Source of the DNA: a virus
DNA: 43,846 nucleotides
Virus record (IMG/VR): IMGVR_UViG_3300028364_000059
Location: 1-43,846 of that record
Reading direction: 5' to 3' (one strand)
The notes under the pieces are model-generated. The model did not search any database. It was given only the letters and a program-made list of their open reading frames with translations, and was not told the origin of the DNA. Numbering within the stretch: the stretch's first letter is position 1; each line of letters opens with the position of its first letter. Position numbers and translations under genes: made by a program. Positions 15,730 to 23,108 of this stretch are shown piece by piece.

Positions 15730-18444
15730 TTACCAATACTTTCCTGCTCTATTTGTATTAGGATAAGGGTTCTTTTGGCGACTAGCTCTTGCTAATCTGT
15801 TGTTTTTTATTTTTTCTCTTTTTATTCTTTCCTCCTCTTGTGTCAATGGCGGTTTGGGTGCTCCGTAAGTTACTTGTAAAAAGTAGTCATAAAAATATGC
15901 AGACATTGCAGCAGTTATACCATCGTGGTTTCCTCCAAATTTAAACTTAATCATCTCATCTAAAAGTCTTATATCTTTAACTTTTTCAAATCCCCATCTA
16001 GTTCTTATTCTTCCTTGTTCATCTTCATACTTTTCTTTTTTCTTCATTACATTCAAGAAATATCCAAAAAGTGAAGACTTATTTTTAGATGTTGGCGACC
16101 AACCAAATCTTCTGTTATCATTTCTGTTTAGCTCAAACCTTCCTGTTAGGTTGAACGACTCTATTATATACTCATCTGTTAAATCTAGTTGATCTGTATG
16201 TACTTTAAAACCCATGTCTTCGTTCTCCATAAATACAGGAGCTTTAAAAAATTCCATCATCATAATACCTTGCTCATAAAAATGAGGGTGTGAGTCTGGT
16301 CTTGAATGATAGGTTGCTGATATATTTCCAGTAAATCTATTTATAATTACAAATGAACCAACTGAATCTGAGTCAGCTTTATCTTGTTTATAATCATCAA
16401 GTCCTACAACATAGAATCCAAAGGTGTTCCCATCCATCGGGTCTTCAAATATAGTACAAGGTGCATCGTGATTGCCACCATTATAAGGAAAAGGAGCATA
16501 TTCTTTATTTGATAAGTCGTAAGTTACATCCCCATTTTTATCATAGGAAAATACTGCTTTTTTACCTGTGTCTCCCTCCTCTATTATCCTCTGTTTATAA
16601 TTTAAAAGCTCTTCTTTTGGAAAAGGGTTTTCTTTACCTGATAAAAATATCTCTTCTATATCTATTGGATAATATACTTTTTCTTTAATTAGTTCGTCTT
16701 TATCCCCCGATTTTAACTCTCTGTCTTTTGTAATTATGTCTAGTGCTACTTTCCAATCTGTGACTAATATCTTTATTTTATCTAAGTTTGGGGTAGAGGG
16801 TACTCCTAAGTATTCTGATAATGTCTTTTCTATTTTTATAAGCCCTTCTTTAGCACTCATTTGACCTGGTAAATAGGTTCCAAATTTTCTTCTGGTCCAA
16901 GTTATAAGTTCTTTAGGAATACCTCTCTCTAGGTTATCAAAATTCATCTGTGATATACCGTAAGTGTTTGGTGAAGCTAACACTTTTAACGCATCTTCTA
17001 CAAGTTCTTCATTTGCGTTTCCTGTTCCTGATAGTATTGGTACACATCTTTTACCACCTGTTGCATCAAAACTCGGCTTTGCTGCATTAAGCTGTTCTAG
17101 AAAAGATATCTTCATACACTCATCAAGCACAAAAGCATCTGGTGTATACCCAGCTAGTATCTCAGACTTTTTTTTCTTTCCTGAATCTAAGTTTACAATC
17201 TCTAATACGCAAGAAGCAAGTGTTTTTTGATTTTTGGTTTTTATGCCTAGTGTTACTTTCTTGGACCAGTCAGAACTAGGATTAGGTATCTTAAATGCTG
17301 GGTCGGCATTAGTCATTGTCTTTTTAAAGTTTTTTTCTATTTGTCCTAAATCTTTAGAACTACCCCCAGCAACTATTAATTCTTTTCCTCCTTGTAAAGC
17401 TACTGTCTGTAAATGGGATGCAATATCTGTTGTTTTTGCTGCTCTTCTTGTTGCGCACAAAAATAAGATATATCCATCTTCTCTTCTCTTAGCTTTTTCG
17501 TATTCGTCTTGAATAACAAACCACTCGTTGTCTCTGAGTGGTGGGTGCATCAAAACGTCTTTAGATTCTTTTTCTAATGTATTTGGGTTTATGTAAACTT
17601 GAGGTATATCTGATTTAAATACATTTAAGTGAGTATACATCCAAGGGGATATAAATACTCCATCAATGGTGATACCGTCCCTAATTTTCTTATATTCATC
17701 AATATAAAACTGTAATGTTTTTTTATCTTGTTCAAAATAATGTTTTTCTGGATTCCACTCTGGTGGATTTTCCATGTGAATGAGCATTTCATTTTTTGGA
17801 GTGGATTTAAAGTCTAGATTCATAGCATCCATAATCTCTTTGATTTTTGGATACTTTCTTTCTACTAAGTTTCTTATGGCCAGGGTTGCTTTTTGATTAT
17901 CCCAAAGCTCTAGTATACCTTCTTGGTTTTCTCTATCTAAGTCTAATTTATATATTTTATCTTGTATAGAGTTTTGATCTTTATACAGTAAGCTGTCAAA
18001 CTCTATCTCCTGGCTTTTAAAGGTCTTCTCGTCTATTTCCTCTTCTTCGTCTGGTATATCTTCCTCATTGACACTAAACTCCTCAGACCTAGATGTAAAA
18101 TTATCTATTCTTTTTAAATGGTGGTCTATGGGAACCCGCATCTTTTTGATGATATTATCAACAGATGGTTTTCTGCCTATATCCTCAGAAACTTTAGAAC
18201 AAAAATATGTAAGTCTATCTAAAAGTGCAGATACAAGTTTAGTCTGTATTTTGTACTCTCCTTCTTTTCCTTCCCACTTCTTGCTCTTATTGTCCTTTAT
18301 AAAATAAAACTTACAGTAAGATATCTTGTTGTCGACATCTCTTTCAACCTCTGCTTTGGACCAGTCATTATCTTTTATATACTTAAAATAGTCCTCAGAC
18401 TTAGATACATTCTTTTTCCTAAAGTCTTTAAGAAATTGATTCAT
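15730..18444 (-). CDS. terL: Large terminase subunit, TerL (904 aa)
   Basis: This packaging motor ATPase/nuclease cuts and translocates DNA into the head through the portal. A Walker-A-like ATRRAAKT lies near residue 329-336, the viral R-rich variant used by terminases. A Walker B with catalytic acid (FVLDECMK) lies near 437. The RNase-H-like nuclease starts around 678 (VGLDDYKQDKADSDSVGSFVI), with the distal acidic site near 834 (FGGNHDGITAAMSAYFYD). At 904 residues it has a ~320-residue N-terminal extension compared with common terminases, as in some large Bacteroidota phages. It has its own promoter (18460-18489) behind a terminator. Confidence 0.9.
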   Translation of the reverse strand: MNQFLKDFRKKNVSKSEDYFKYIKDNDWSKAEVERDVDNKISYCKFYFIKDNKSKKWEGKEGEYKIQTKLVSALLDRLTYFCSKVSEDIGRKPSVDNIIKKMRVPIDHHLKRIDNFTSRSEEFSVNEEDIPDEEEEIDEKTFKSQEIEFDSLLYKDQNSIQDKIYKLDLDRENQEGILELWDNQKATLAIRNLVERKYPKIKEIMDAMNLDFKSTPKNEMLIHMENPPEWNPEKHYFEQDKKTLQFYIDEYKKIRDGITIDGVFISPWMYTHLNVFKSDIPQVYINPNTLEKESKDVLMHPPLRDNEWFVIQDEYEKAKRREDGYILFLCATRRAAKTTDIASHLQTVALQGGKELIVAGGSSKDLGQIEKNFKKTMTNADPAFKIPNPSSDWSKKVTLGIKTKNQKTLASCVLEIVNLDSGKKKKSEILAGYTPDAFVLDECMKISFLEQLNAAKPSFDATGGKRCVPILSGTGNANEELVEDALKVLASPNTYGISQMNFDNLERGIPKELITWTRRKFGTYLPGQMSAKEGLIKIEKTLSEYLGVPSTPNLDKIKILVTDWKVALDIITKDRELKSGDKDELIKEKVYYPIDIEEIFLSGKENPFPKEELLNYKQRIIEEGDTGKKAVFSYDKNGDVTYDLSNKEYAPFPYNGGNHDAPCTIFEDPMDGNTFGFYVVGLDDYKQDKADSDSVGSFVIINRFTGNISATYHSRPDSHPHFYEQGIMMMEFFKAPVFMENEDMGFKVHTDQLDLTDEYIIESFNLTGRFELNRNDNRRFGWSPTSKNKSSLFGYFLNVMKKKEKYEDEQGRIRTRWGFEKVKDIRLLDEMIKFKFGGNHDGITAAMSAYFYDYFLQVTYGAPKPPLTQEEERIKREKIKNNRLARASRQKNPYPNTNRAGKYW

Positions 18445-18459
18445 TTACTATATTTTTCA

Positions 18460-18489
18460 CAAAAATACATAATATAGCTGAATCTACAA
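18460..18489 (-). promoter_or_regulatory. Bacteroidota-type promoter for terL
   Basis: On the minus strand TTG (18489-18487) and TATTTTTG (18467-18460) are separated by 19 bases. It is placed 16 bases upstream of the terL ATG and just after a terminator, so terL transcription is probably started here. Confidence 0.7.
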
Positions 18490-18500
18490 AAAATGTTAAA

Positions 18501-18533
18501 TTGAAAAATCCAGAAGTTGTCGCTTCTGGATTT
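18501..18533 (-). terminator. Terminator upstream of terL
   Basis: AAATCCAGAAG and CTTCTGGATTT form a perfect 11-bp stem with the loop CGACAA (minus-strand reading), followed by a short T run. It lies 20-50 bases after the stop of the 167-residue gene and separates the small-gene transcript from the packaging/head genes. Confidence 0.8.
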
Positions 18534-18554
18534 GGATAAAAATGAAATGAATAG

Positions 18555-19058
18555 TTATTTTTCCATTGTACTTAGGAGTCTTTCTTTGTACTCTTTGTAA
18601 TGGTCTGATTTTAATATCTTATTAACCGCTTCTCTTTGAGCCCCCTTTTCTCTCTCTATTACCTTATTGTTAGCTACTATAAAAGTTGTTTTTGTTCTCT
18701 GTTCTTTAAGCTCTGATAGTACCTTGTTTAAGTCTTGTGAAAAATACTCGTCTAGTCCTAATTCTGTTGCCAACCCATAGAACGTCAAAAGTACTTCTAG
18801 CATAGTCTTTTGGTCCTTGGCTTTTATTTGGAAACCATACATAAGAAACTCCATTTTTTGTACCAGCTCCTCTTCCATATTCTCTAGTTCCTCATCATCA
18901 GAGTCATGCATCTCTTGTATGAGGCTATCTTTGTTTTTTTGTAAGTCATCATTTTCAGTATTTATAAACTGAGTAAAGATTTGCCATTCATCATAAAGAC
19001 TCTCTACTTTTTTAATTATAAATCTTTCGGAGTTACCAAGTTCTGTTCTATCCTTCAT
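18555..19058 (-). CDS. Helical acidic protein upstream of terL, possible small terminase or assembly factor (167 aa)
   Basis: The ATG at 19058 (MKDRTELGNSERF) is chosen over a GTG at 19076; it overlaps the stop of the previous gene by 11 bases. The protein is almost wholly helical and highly charged, with a strongly acidic middle (DSDDEELENMEEELVQKM) and a coiled-coil tendency. No family is recognised. Being immediately upstream of terL it could be the small terminase subunit, but no HTH is evident. It could also be a packaging-associated or unrelated early protein. Confidence 0.5.
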   Translation of the reverse strand: MKDRTELGNSERFIIKKVESLYDEWQIFTQFINTENDDLQKNKDSLIQEMHDSDDEELENMEEELVQKMEFLMYGFQIKAKDQKTMLEVLLTFYGLATELGLDEYFSQDLNKVLSELKEQRTKTTFIVANNKVIEREKGAQREAVNKILKSDHYKEYKERLLSTMEK

Positions 19059-19257
19059 TTTCAATAGTTTTAGCACGTTCTAGGTTTGTTAGAACCTGTT
19101 CGTCTCTTAGTTCTAATAAGTCAGATAGTTTATCTGTTCTTTTTGAGTTACCATAAGGTCTGAAGAACGCATAGTGTACCTGTGCATAAGTGTAATCCTC
19201 ATGCTCTTCTAGGAAGTCTATTAGTTCTTTTACTATGGATGCTTTAGTTGCTGTCAT
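19048..19257 (-). CDS. Small hypothetical protein (69 aa)
   Basis: This is a short, charged helical protein, MTATKASIVKELIDFLEEHE..., with a central segment YAQVHYAFFRPYGNSKRTDKLSDLLE that could be a small helix-turn-helix. Its start overlaps the stop of the DUF1573-like gene by one base and its end overlaps the next gene by 11 bases, so it is translationally coupled. No family is recognised. A DNA-binding or terminase-related role is possible but unproven. Confidence 0.5.
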   Translation of the reverse strand: MTATKASIVKELIDFLEEHEDYTYAQVHYAFFRPYGNSKRTDKLSDLLELRDEQVLTNLERAKTIENEG

Positions 19258-19601
19258 TATTCTTCTATTTTGCCTGTTAGTTTTATTTCTGTTTTGTACT
19301 CTTTTTTGTTTACATCCTCGTAGTAAAAGTAAACCATTTTGTTTACTCGCCCTAGAAGCTTAGTATCGTACTCTATAAATATTCCTGCTTTTTCTTCTTT
19401 CGCATAAAGTACTCTAACTTTAGTACAACCTCCACAAGAAGCTTCTGCAAAGAACTTTTTCATAACTACTCCTGGAGAAAACTCTAGTTCTATTTTTACT
19501 TCTTTACCTTTAGTTATGGTTCCATAATCTAGTTCGTATTTTCCATCACTTACTTTTTTTAGTACTGTTATGTCCTCTGAGTTTTTATTTAGTGTTTCCA
19601 T
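19257..19601 (-). CDS. DUF1573-like protein (114 aa)
   Basis: The order F/Y-G-x-I-x-K-G (ELDYGTITKGKEVKIELEF), ASCGGCTKVR, IFIEYDT, GRVNKMVYFYYE matches the DUF1573 immunoglobulin-like fold that is abundant in Bacteroidota. The usual SCGCT motif is SCGGCT here. No signal peptide is present, so unlike most host DUF1573 proteins it is probably cytoplasmic or a virion part. It sits in the small-gene operon upstream of terL, co-directional with the 69-residue gene. Possible roles are a capsid decoration or head-associated protein; this is inferred from the fold only. Confidence 0.6.
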   Translation of the reverse strand: METLNKNSEDITVLKKVSDGKYELDYGTITKGKEVKIELEFSPGVVMKKFFAEASCGGCTKVRVLYAKEEKAGIFIEYDTKLLGRVNKMVYFYYEDVNKKEYKTEIKLTGKIEE

Positions 19602-19609
19602 ATTTATTT

Positions 19610-19843
19610 TTATATATCCTTTTCAGGTCTTAACCTATAGTCATTAATATCAAATTTATGGTTTCCAAATGATAAGTATCGTGAAGCTCCGTCTCTAAAA
19701 GCTGCAAACACTTGTTCTTCAGAATACAGTTTAGGGCCATCAGGTTCACACTCATTCCATACTTGTAATAACGCTTGTTGAACGCCTATACTATCTGGAT
19801 AAGCTGTTTTTTCTTGTATTTCTTTTATTCTCTCTGTTGTCAT
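19610..19843 (-). CDS. Small conserved-looking phage protein (77 aa)
   Basis: The ATG at 19843 (MTTERIKEIQEKTAYPDS) is preferred. The longer start at 19864 would overlap the previous gene by 19 bases, whereas 19843 follows its stop by two bases after an AAATAAAT leader. The pattern KTAYPDSIGVQQALLQVWNECE recurs in small phage proteins of Bacteroidota, as I recall it, but has no assigned function. The C-terminus contains RYLSFGNHKFDINDYR. It is co-transcribed with its neighbours. Confidence 0.55.
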   Translation of the reverse strand: MTTERIKEIQEKTAYPDSIGVQQALLQVWNECEPDGPKLYSEEQVFAAFRDGASRYLSFGNHKFDINDYRLRPEKDI

Positions 19844-19845
19844 AT

Positions 19846-20133
19846 TTATTTTTCTGTATCCCATTTAGGGGTTCCTCCTATATTTTCTAAAGAACAGTAC
19901 TCTTCTTTTATTCTGGTTTTGAATTTAATTCCGCAGTTGCAAATAGTACATTGGTTATTAAAACCGTTTAAATAAAACCACCAGTAATCTTTAAACGTTC
20001 TTTCAAGTAAAGATACATTTTTAAAATTGTGTACACAAGTTTTGCAATGGCTCAATCTTTTCTTATGCCATTCTGGTAAGTTTTTGTCTTTTATAAACCT
20101 AGACTTTATTATATTAATTATTTTTTGGATCAT
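19846..20133 (-). CDS. Zinc-binding small protein (95 aa)
   Basis: Two Cys clusters are visible: HCKTCVHN near residue 30 and CTICNCGIKFKTR near 61-69, followed by a single Cys at EEYCSLENIGGTPKW. The C-x2-C...C-x2-C-x-C...C-P/S pattern is seen in small phage proteins that bind zinc. The N-terminus is basic (IIKSRFIKDKNLPEWHKKR). It overlaps the upstream gene by four bases. The function is unknown; a nucleic-acid or protein-binding adaptor is plausible. Confidence 0.55.
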   Translation of the reverse strand: MIQKIINIIKSRFIKDKNLPEWHKKRLSHCKTCVHNFKNVSLLERTFKDYWWFYLNGFNNQCTICNCGIKFKTRIKEEYCSLENIGGTPKWDTEK

Positions 20134-20594
20134 ATTTTATTTTGTATTTCTTCTACTTCTTCCATTAAAATCTTTCTTCTAGACATCCCTTTAATTAATG
20201 GTATTATAACATGATAATTTCTATGCATCTTAGACACGTTTACTCTAGGCTGGTTATTTTGATAATCCTCCTCTATTAAAGCATATCTTTCTTCCCATAG
20301 CTGCCTTTGTATTTCTCCTAATTCTTCCGATCTTTTAGTAGTATAAGAGTGGGGGCTTATATAATTTTTTCTTCTCTTACACTCAGACTGTGGCCAATAT
20401 GCTCTTCCTAAATTATCTCCTAGTTTTATTGAACAAAAAGGAATTTCTTTTTTTCTTTTCCTTATGTAACTTACAGTTGACTCATACACTTCATTGAGTA
20501 TTTCTTGGTTTAAATAAATGCCGTGTTTGTCTTGTAAGTTTTTTAAGGTCCTTTCCATAACCTCTTTCTTATCGGCTATTCCTTCTTTATACAT
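20130..20594 (-). CDS. Hypothetical basic protein (154 aa)
   Basis: No family is recognised. The protein is Lys/Arg-rich with segments SYIRKRKKEIPFCSIKLGDNLG and SECKRRKNYISPHSYTTKRSEELG, compatible with nucleic-acid binding. Predicted helices occupy the C-terminal 60 residues. It overlaps both neighbours (8 bases with the 122-residue gene, 4 bases with the zinc protein), so it is part of one tightly packed operon expressed from the promoter at 20972. Confidence 0.5.
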   Translation of the reverse strand: MYKEGIADKKEVMERTLKNLQDKHGIYLNQEILNEVYESTVSYIRKRKKEIPFCSIKLGDNLGRAYWPQSECKRRKNYISPHSYTTKRSEELGEIQRQLWEERYALIEEDYQNNQPRVNVSKMHRNYHVIIPLIKGMSRRKILMEEVEEIQNKI

Positions 20595-20955
20595 CTTTTA
20601 CAAATCCTACTATAAATATTCTTTGATTGTTTTCAAAAAGCTGTTTTGCACATACTATCATTTCTTCAGAGAGGTGCCCCTTACGCTGATTGTACTTATC
20701 TTTTATTAAATACCCATTTTTTCTGAGTAGCGATTTTATTGATCTCATATACCCATCATCTATTTGGTCTGAGAACATAGTTTTTATATCTGACTTGCTT
20801 TCATACCCATACACTAAATAATAAGCTAAAGCTTCCCTTGCTCTTATATGCATATTACTTTCTGGAGGGTTCACTGCAAGATAAACATCAACAAATTTTT
20901 TAGCTAAATCTAAGTTATTTTTATATTTAACTGGTATACCGAATTGTTTGGCCAT
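20587..20955 (-). CDS. First gene of the leftward operon, possible DNA-binding protein (122 aa)
   Basis: The gene follows a TATATTTG box by 16 bases and opens the minus-strand transcription unit. Residues 70-100 (SDQIDDGYMRSIKSLLRKNGYLIKDKYN) look like a winged or simple helix-turn-helix, and the N-terminal half is helical (DLAKKFVDVYLAVNPP). No named family is recognised. As first gene of the late arm it could be a regulator or small terminase; both are inference. Confidence 0.5.
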   Translation of the reverse strand: MAKQFGIPVKYKNNLDLAKKFVDVYLAVNPPESNMHIRAREALAYYLVYGYESKSDIKTMFSDQIDDGYMRSIKSLLRKNGYLIKDKYNQRKGHLSEEMIVCAKQLFENNQRIFIVGFVKDV

Positions 20956-20971
20956 CTATTTTGCTTTTATG

Positions 20972-20979
20972 CAAATATA
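20972..20979 (-). promoter_or_regulatory. -7 box of the leftward small-gene operon
   Basis: The minus strand reads TATATTTG, an exact TAnnTTTG match, 17 bases before the ATG at 20955. With the plus-strand promoter at 21044-21075 it makes a divergent promoter region between the two arms. Confidence 0.65.
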
Positions 20980-21043
20980 GGTATTATAAAACTATCTTCC
21001 TAATTTAAACTGTTAATTTTTTTAACTATTTCTATTTAACAAA

Positions 21044-21075
21044 TTTGCTAGAAGCAATATGTTTATGTACTTTTG
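21044..21075 (+). promoter_or_regulatory. Bacteroidota-type promoter for the rightward arm
   Basis: TTTG (21044-21047) and TACTTTTG (21068-21075) are separated by 20 bases. The -7 box lies downstream of an upstream in-frame ATG (21059), which argues that translation of the first rightward gene starts at the ATG at 21092. Confidence 0.7.
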
Positions 21076-21091
21076 CATAAAACCAAAAGAG

Positions 21092-21343
21092 ATGATTGAT
21101 TACAATATTCACGAATTTACAGAAGATATTTGGATGCTGGTTCCACAAGAAGTTGCGTCTAACAAATACATTGACGAAAATGAAGATTATTTTAGAGACC
21201 TACTGTTTTTCTTTTACCAAAAAAGAATGAATGGTTTTTCTACTGAAGTAATAGCAGAAATGATAACCGAGTTTTTAAAACTGTCATTTGAACATAAGCC
21301 TAAGATGGCTAACATATTAGATGACGATTATCAATTGACATAG
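21092..21343 (+). CDS. Small acidic hypothetical protein, first rightward gene (83 aa)
   Basis: The ATG at 21092 is chosen because the promoter -7 box at 21068-21075 lies upstream of it, whereas a start at 21059 would precede the transcript. The protein is acidic and helical (HEFTEDIWMLVPQEVASNKY...), ending in DDDYQLT. No family is recognised. It stands alone between a divergent promoter and a terminator at 21381-21418, the setting of an early regulator or host-takeover protein. Confidence 0.6.
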   Translation: MIDYNIHEFTEDIWMLVPQEVASNKYIDENEDYFRDLLFFFYQKRMNGFSTEVIAEMITEFLKLSFEHKPKMANILDDDYQLT

Positions 21344-21380
21344 ATACTGTTTAATAAAGTAGTGATTTGTTGAACCAAGG

Positions 21381-21418
21381 GCCCCACAATTATTTTTTAA
21401 ATAATGGGGTCTTTTTTG
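21381..21418 (+). terminator. Terminator after the first rightward gene
   Basis: CCCC and ATTATTT pair with AAATAAT and GGGG, with a 3-base bulge (ACA) on the 5' side and a TTT loop. TCTTTTTTG follows. It lies about 40 bases after the stop codon at 21343. Confidence 0.75.
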
Positions 21419-21442
21419 TTTTGCAAAATATCAGTTAACTTA

Positions 21443-21474
21443 TTTGGAGGATACATTCTTTTTACTTATCTTTG
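21443..21474 (+). promoter_or_regulatory. Promoter of the structured-RNA region
   Basis: TTTG (21443-21446) and TATCTTTG (21467-21474) are 20 bases apart, an excellent match. No coding gene follows for over 800 bases, so its product must be an untranslated RNA or a very long leader. The start is expected near 21479. Confidence 0.75.
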
Positions 21475-21478
21475 CCTC

Positions 21479-21590
21479 GAAGATTTATCCATAATAAGAG
21501 CGTTCTATAAAATATTAGCTTCTGAAAAGAAGTAGAACCCTTGGGAAACACTCTTATTGATTGTCTTCAACCCCAAGGGTTTTTTGTTTT
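21479..21590 (+). ncRNA. Candidate ~110-nt RNA with pseudoknot and intrinsic terminator
   Basis: Four paired elements can be read by eye. AATAAGAG (21493-21500) pairs with CTCTTATT (21551-21558). GTTCTA (21502-21507) pairs with TAGAAC (21533-21538). CTTCT-GAAA-AGAAG (21519-21532) is a perfect hairpin with a GNRA tetraloop. AACCCTTGGG (21536-21545) pairs with CCCAAGGGTT (21572-21581) and is followed by TTTTTG. The first and last pairings interleave as an H-type pseudoknot in which the terminator loop pairs with the 5' end, so the fold may control termination. This may be a stand-alone small RNA or the 5' domain of the longer structured region downstream. Confidence 0.6.
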
Positions 21591-22250
21591 TAAGTGTTTT
21601 ATCCAGGCCACTAATCATCGTAACGGAATAGGGGTGGTCTTGAACAGGTTTAGTAACTGTGCCTTTGAAATAATAGGGAAACATAACGGGGAAGTTTGAA
21701 GTCTTAGGGCGCAATCTGTACACACAAGAAAACAGTATATAGGGTATCCCTAAAGGTTTAAAGAACCTTCTTCAGCCCACGGTGGGAATCGTGATAACTG
21801 TAGGGTCAATTTTAAAGGTGTAAAAGCTTTTTTCTAAGACGATTGATATTTAAAACTGTTTTTAAAACTAGCTACAAATAGCTAAAATGCACTAAATCAG
21901 CTACTTACGATTTTTTGTAAGGGGTTTCCCCACATCCACACTTTAAGGCTTACCGCAAAAATTTAAAAAACAACAAAAATTACGAATTTCGCCTAAACGG
22001 CGACCAAAGAAAGTCTTTGGATACTGTAAACTTCGTACCTCAGTTTACTAAACAGTAATTTTTACTTTAATGAAAACTCAGAATGGTACAGGGTGATGTA
22101 TTTCAGTTTAGTCTTTCGGAGAGATAAAGAAACTGTCTTTTACTCAAACGTAGGTACCTGCATGCAAATGGGTTTTAGATTCTACCGCAGTAGGAGAACA
22201 GTTTTGCCCAAAGCCAATCCAATTTTTTATGGGGCAATTAAATGTTAAAA
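21591..22250 (+). ncRNA. Candidate large structured non-coding RNA region (about 660 nt, or about 770 nt with the 5' domain)
   Basis: No credible gene exists here, yet the sequence is less AT-rich than its neighbours and crowded with hairpins. These include GGCCAC/GTGGTC (21606/21634 region), AAGGTT-TAAAG-AACCTT (21752-21768), TAGCTA-CAAA-TAGCTA (21869-21885), CTTAC/GTAAG followed by GGGGTTTCCCC (21903-21931), TCGCC-TAAAC-GGCGA (about 21989-22003), CCAAAGA-AAG-TCTTTGG (22004-22020), TACTGT/ACAGTA (22022/22052), CAGTTT/AAACTG (22103/22134), TTCTAC-CGCA-GTAG (near 22180) and TTGCCC/GGGCAA (22204/22232). Size, phage setting and lack of ORFs resemble the giant ornate RNAs GOLLD and ROOL. I cannot confirm either class from memory of their consensus. 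Confidence 0.5.
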
Positions 22251-22253
22251 AGC

Positions 22254-22284
22254 TTGCATAGTACATTGATTATCAGTATATTTG
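22254..22284 (+). promoter_or_regulatory. Promoter of the 22.3 kb operon
   Basis: TTG (22254-22256) and TATATTTG (22277-22284) are separated by 20 bases, 19 bases before the ATG at 22304. It marks the downstream limit of the structured-RNA region. Confidence 0.75.
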
Positions 22285-22303
22285 TATAAGAAATAGTAAC
22301 GTT

Positions 22304-22684
22304 ATGGAAGACAAAAAATGTATTTATTGTGACACTTGGGATGCTATAAATGAAAAGGATACTTGTGGGTTTTGTGAAGAGCTTATGGAACGTCTCGTAG
22401 ATTCAGCCGTTGTTTACCTTAAGACACATAGTACAGACCCTGATGACTATAAAGATTTTGAAATAGAAGATTTTAGTGAGAACGTTGTTAGTGTAGAGGT
22501 AGAAAAAGATAATAACTTAAAAGTATCCAAAAGATACCCTGATTACTGTAAAGGTACTGTTAATTGGATAGACCTAGACGACCCCACTAGAGAAGTTTAT
22601 ATAATAACAGTAGATGATAATGGTAATGAAGTATCTAGAGAGTACTTTGGAGATAACCCTAGAATAGAAAAAAATGAAAAATAA
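22304..22684 (+). CDS. Small protein with N-terminal zinc ribbon (126 aa)
   Basis: The N-terminus contains CIYCDTWDAINEKDTCGFCEEL, a Cys-x2-Cys...Cys-x2-Cys zinc ribbon at residues 6-24. An acidic beta-rich domain follows (DLDDPTREVYIITVDDNGNEVSRE). No named family is recognised. The last 11 bases overlap the start of the next gene (ATGAAAAATAA), giving translational coupling to the pair of paralogues downstream. The gene is expressed from the promoter at 22254. Confidence 0.6.
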   Translation: MEDKKCIYCDTWDAINEKDTCGFCEELMERLVDSAVVYLKTHSTDPDDYKDFEIEDFSENVVSVEVEKDNNLKVSKRYPDYCKGTVNWIDLDDPTREVYIITVDDNGNEVSREYFGDNPRIEKNEK

Positions 22685-23108
22685 ATATTATACCCCAGAA
22701 ATAGAAGAGTTTCATATAGGGTTTGAGTTTGAAAAATACGATAATAGACCTGCTATTTATAAAGAAAATGATTTTAAACCTACTAATTGGCATAAGCACA
22801 CATACAATTTAACATCTATTAGGCTATCTCAACTAGATACTCATTTGTATAATAAAACACTTAGAGTTAAATATTTAGATAGAGAAGATATAGAAAGCTG
22901 TGGTTTTGACACAGAAGATAATGGAGAGTGTTATTGTATGATTGATACGTTTGATTTGTACGGACTATATCCTTGGGAATGGGATAAAGGGATAAAGAAT
23001 TTATATAAAATAACTTTAAATAGAGAGACTTTGTATAGAGGTGTTATTAAAAACATATCCGAACTTAAAGTACTATTAAAACAATTAGATGTATACAATG
23101 AAAAATAA
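22674..23108 (+). CDS. YTPEIEEF-type conserved phage/mobile-element protein, copy 1 (144 aa)
   Basis: It begins MKNKYYTPEIEEFHIGFEFE, a start shared by a family common in Bacteroidota phages and mobile elements, function unknown. Further family-like features are a central RVKYLDREDIESCGF and the C-terminal IKNISELKVLLKQLD. It is paralogous to the next gene. Both genes begin with the same 11-base overlap ATGAAAAATAA with the gene before them, so the duplication unit includes the coupling signal. The middle of the two copies has diverged. Confidence 0.65.
   Translation: MKNKYYTPEIEEFHIGFEFEKYDNRPAIYKENDFKPTNWHKHTYNLTSIRLSQLDTHLYNKTLRVKYLDREDIESCGFDTEDNGECYCMIDTFDLYGLYPWEWDKGIKNLYKITLNRETLYRGVIKNISELKVLLKQLDVYNEK

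Noticed and set aside
21505-21723. A 72-codon minus-strand reading frame in the structured RNA region
   Set aside because: Its sequence crosses the perfect terminator stem and several hairpins, has no promoter or plausible leader, and no protein-like pattern; it is best explained as a chance frame.
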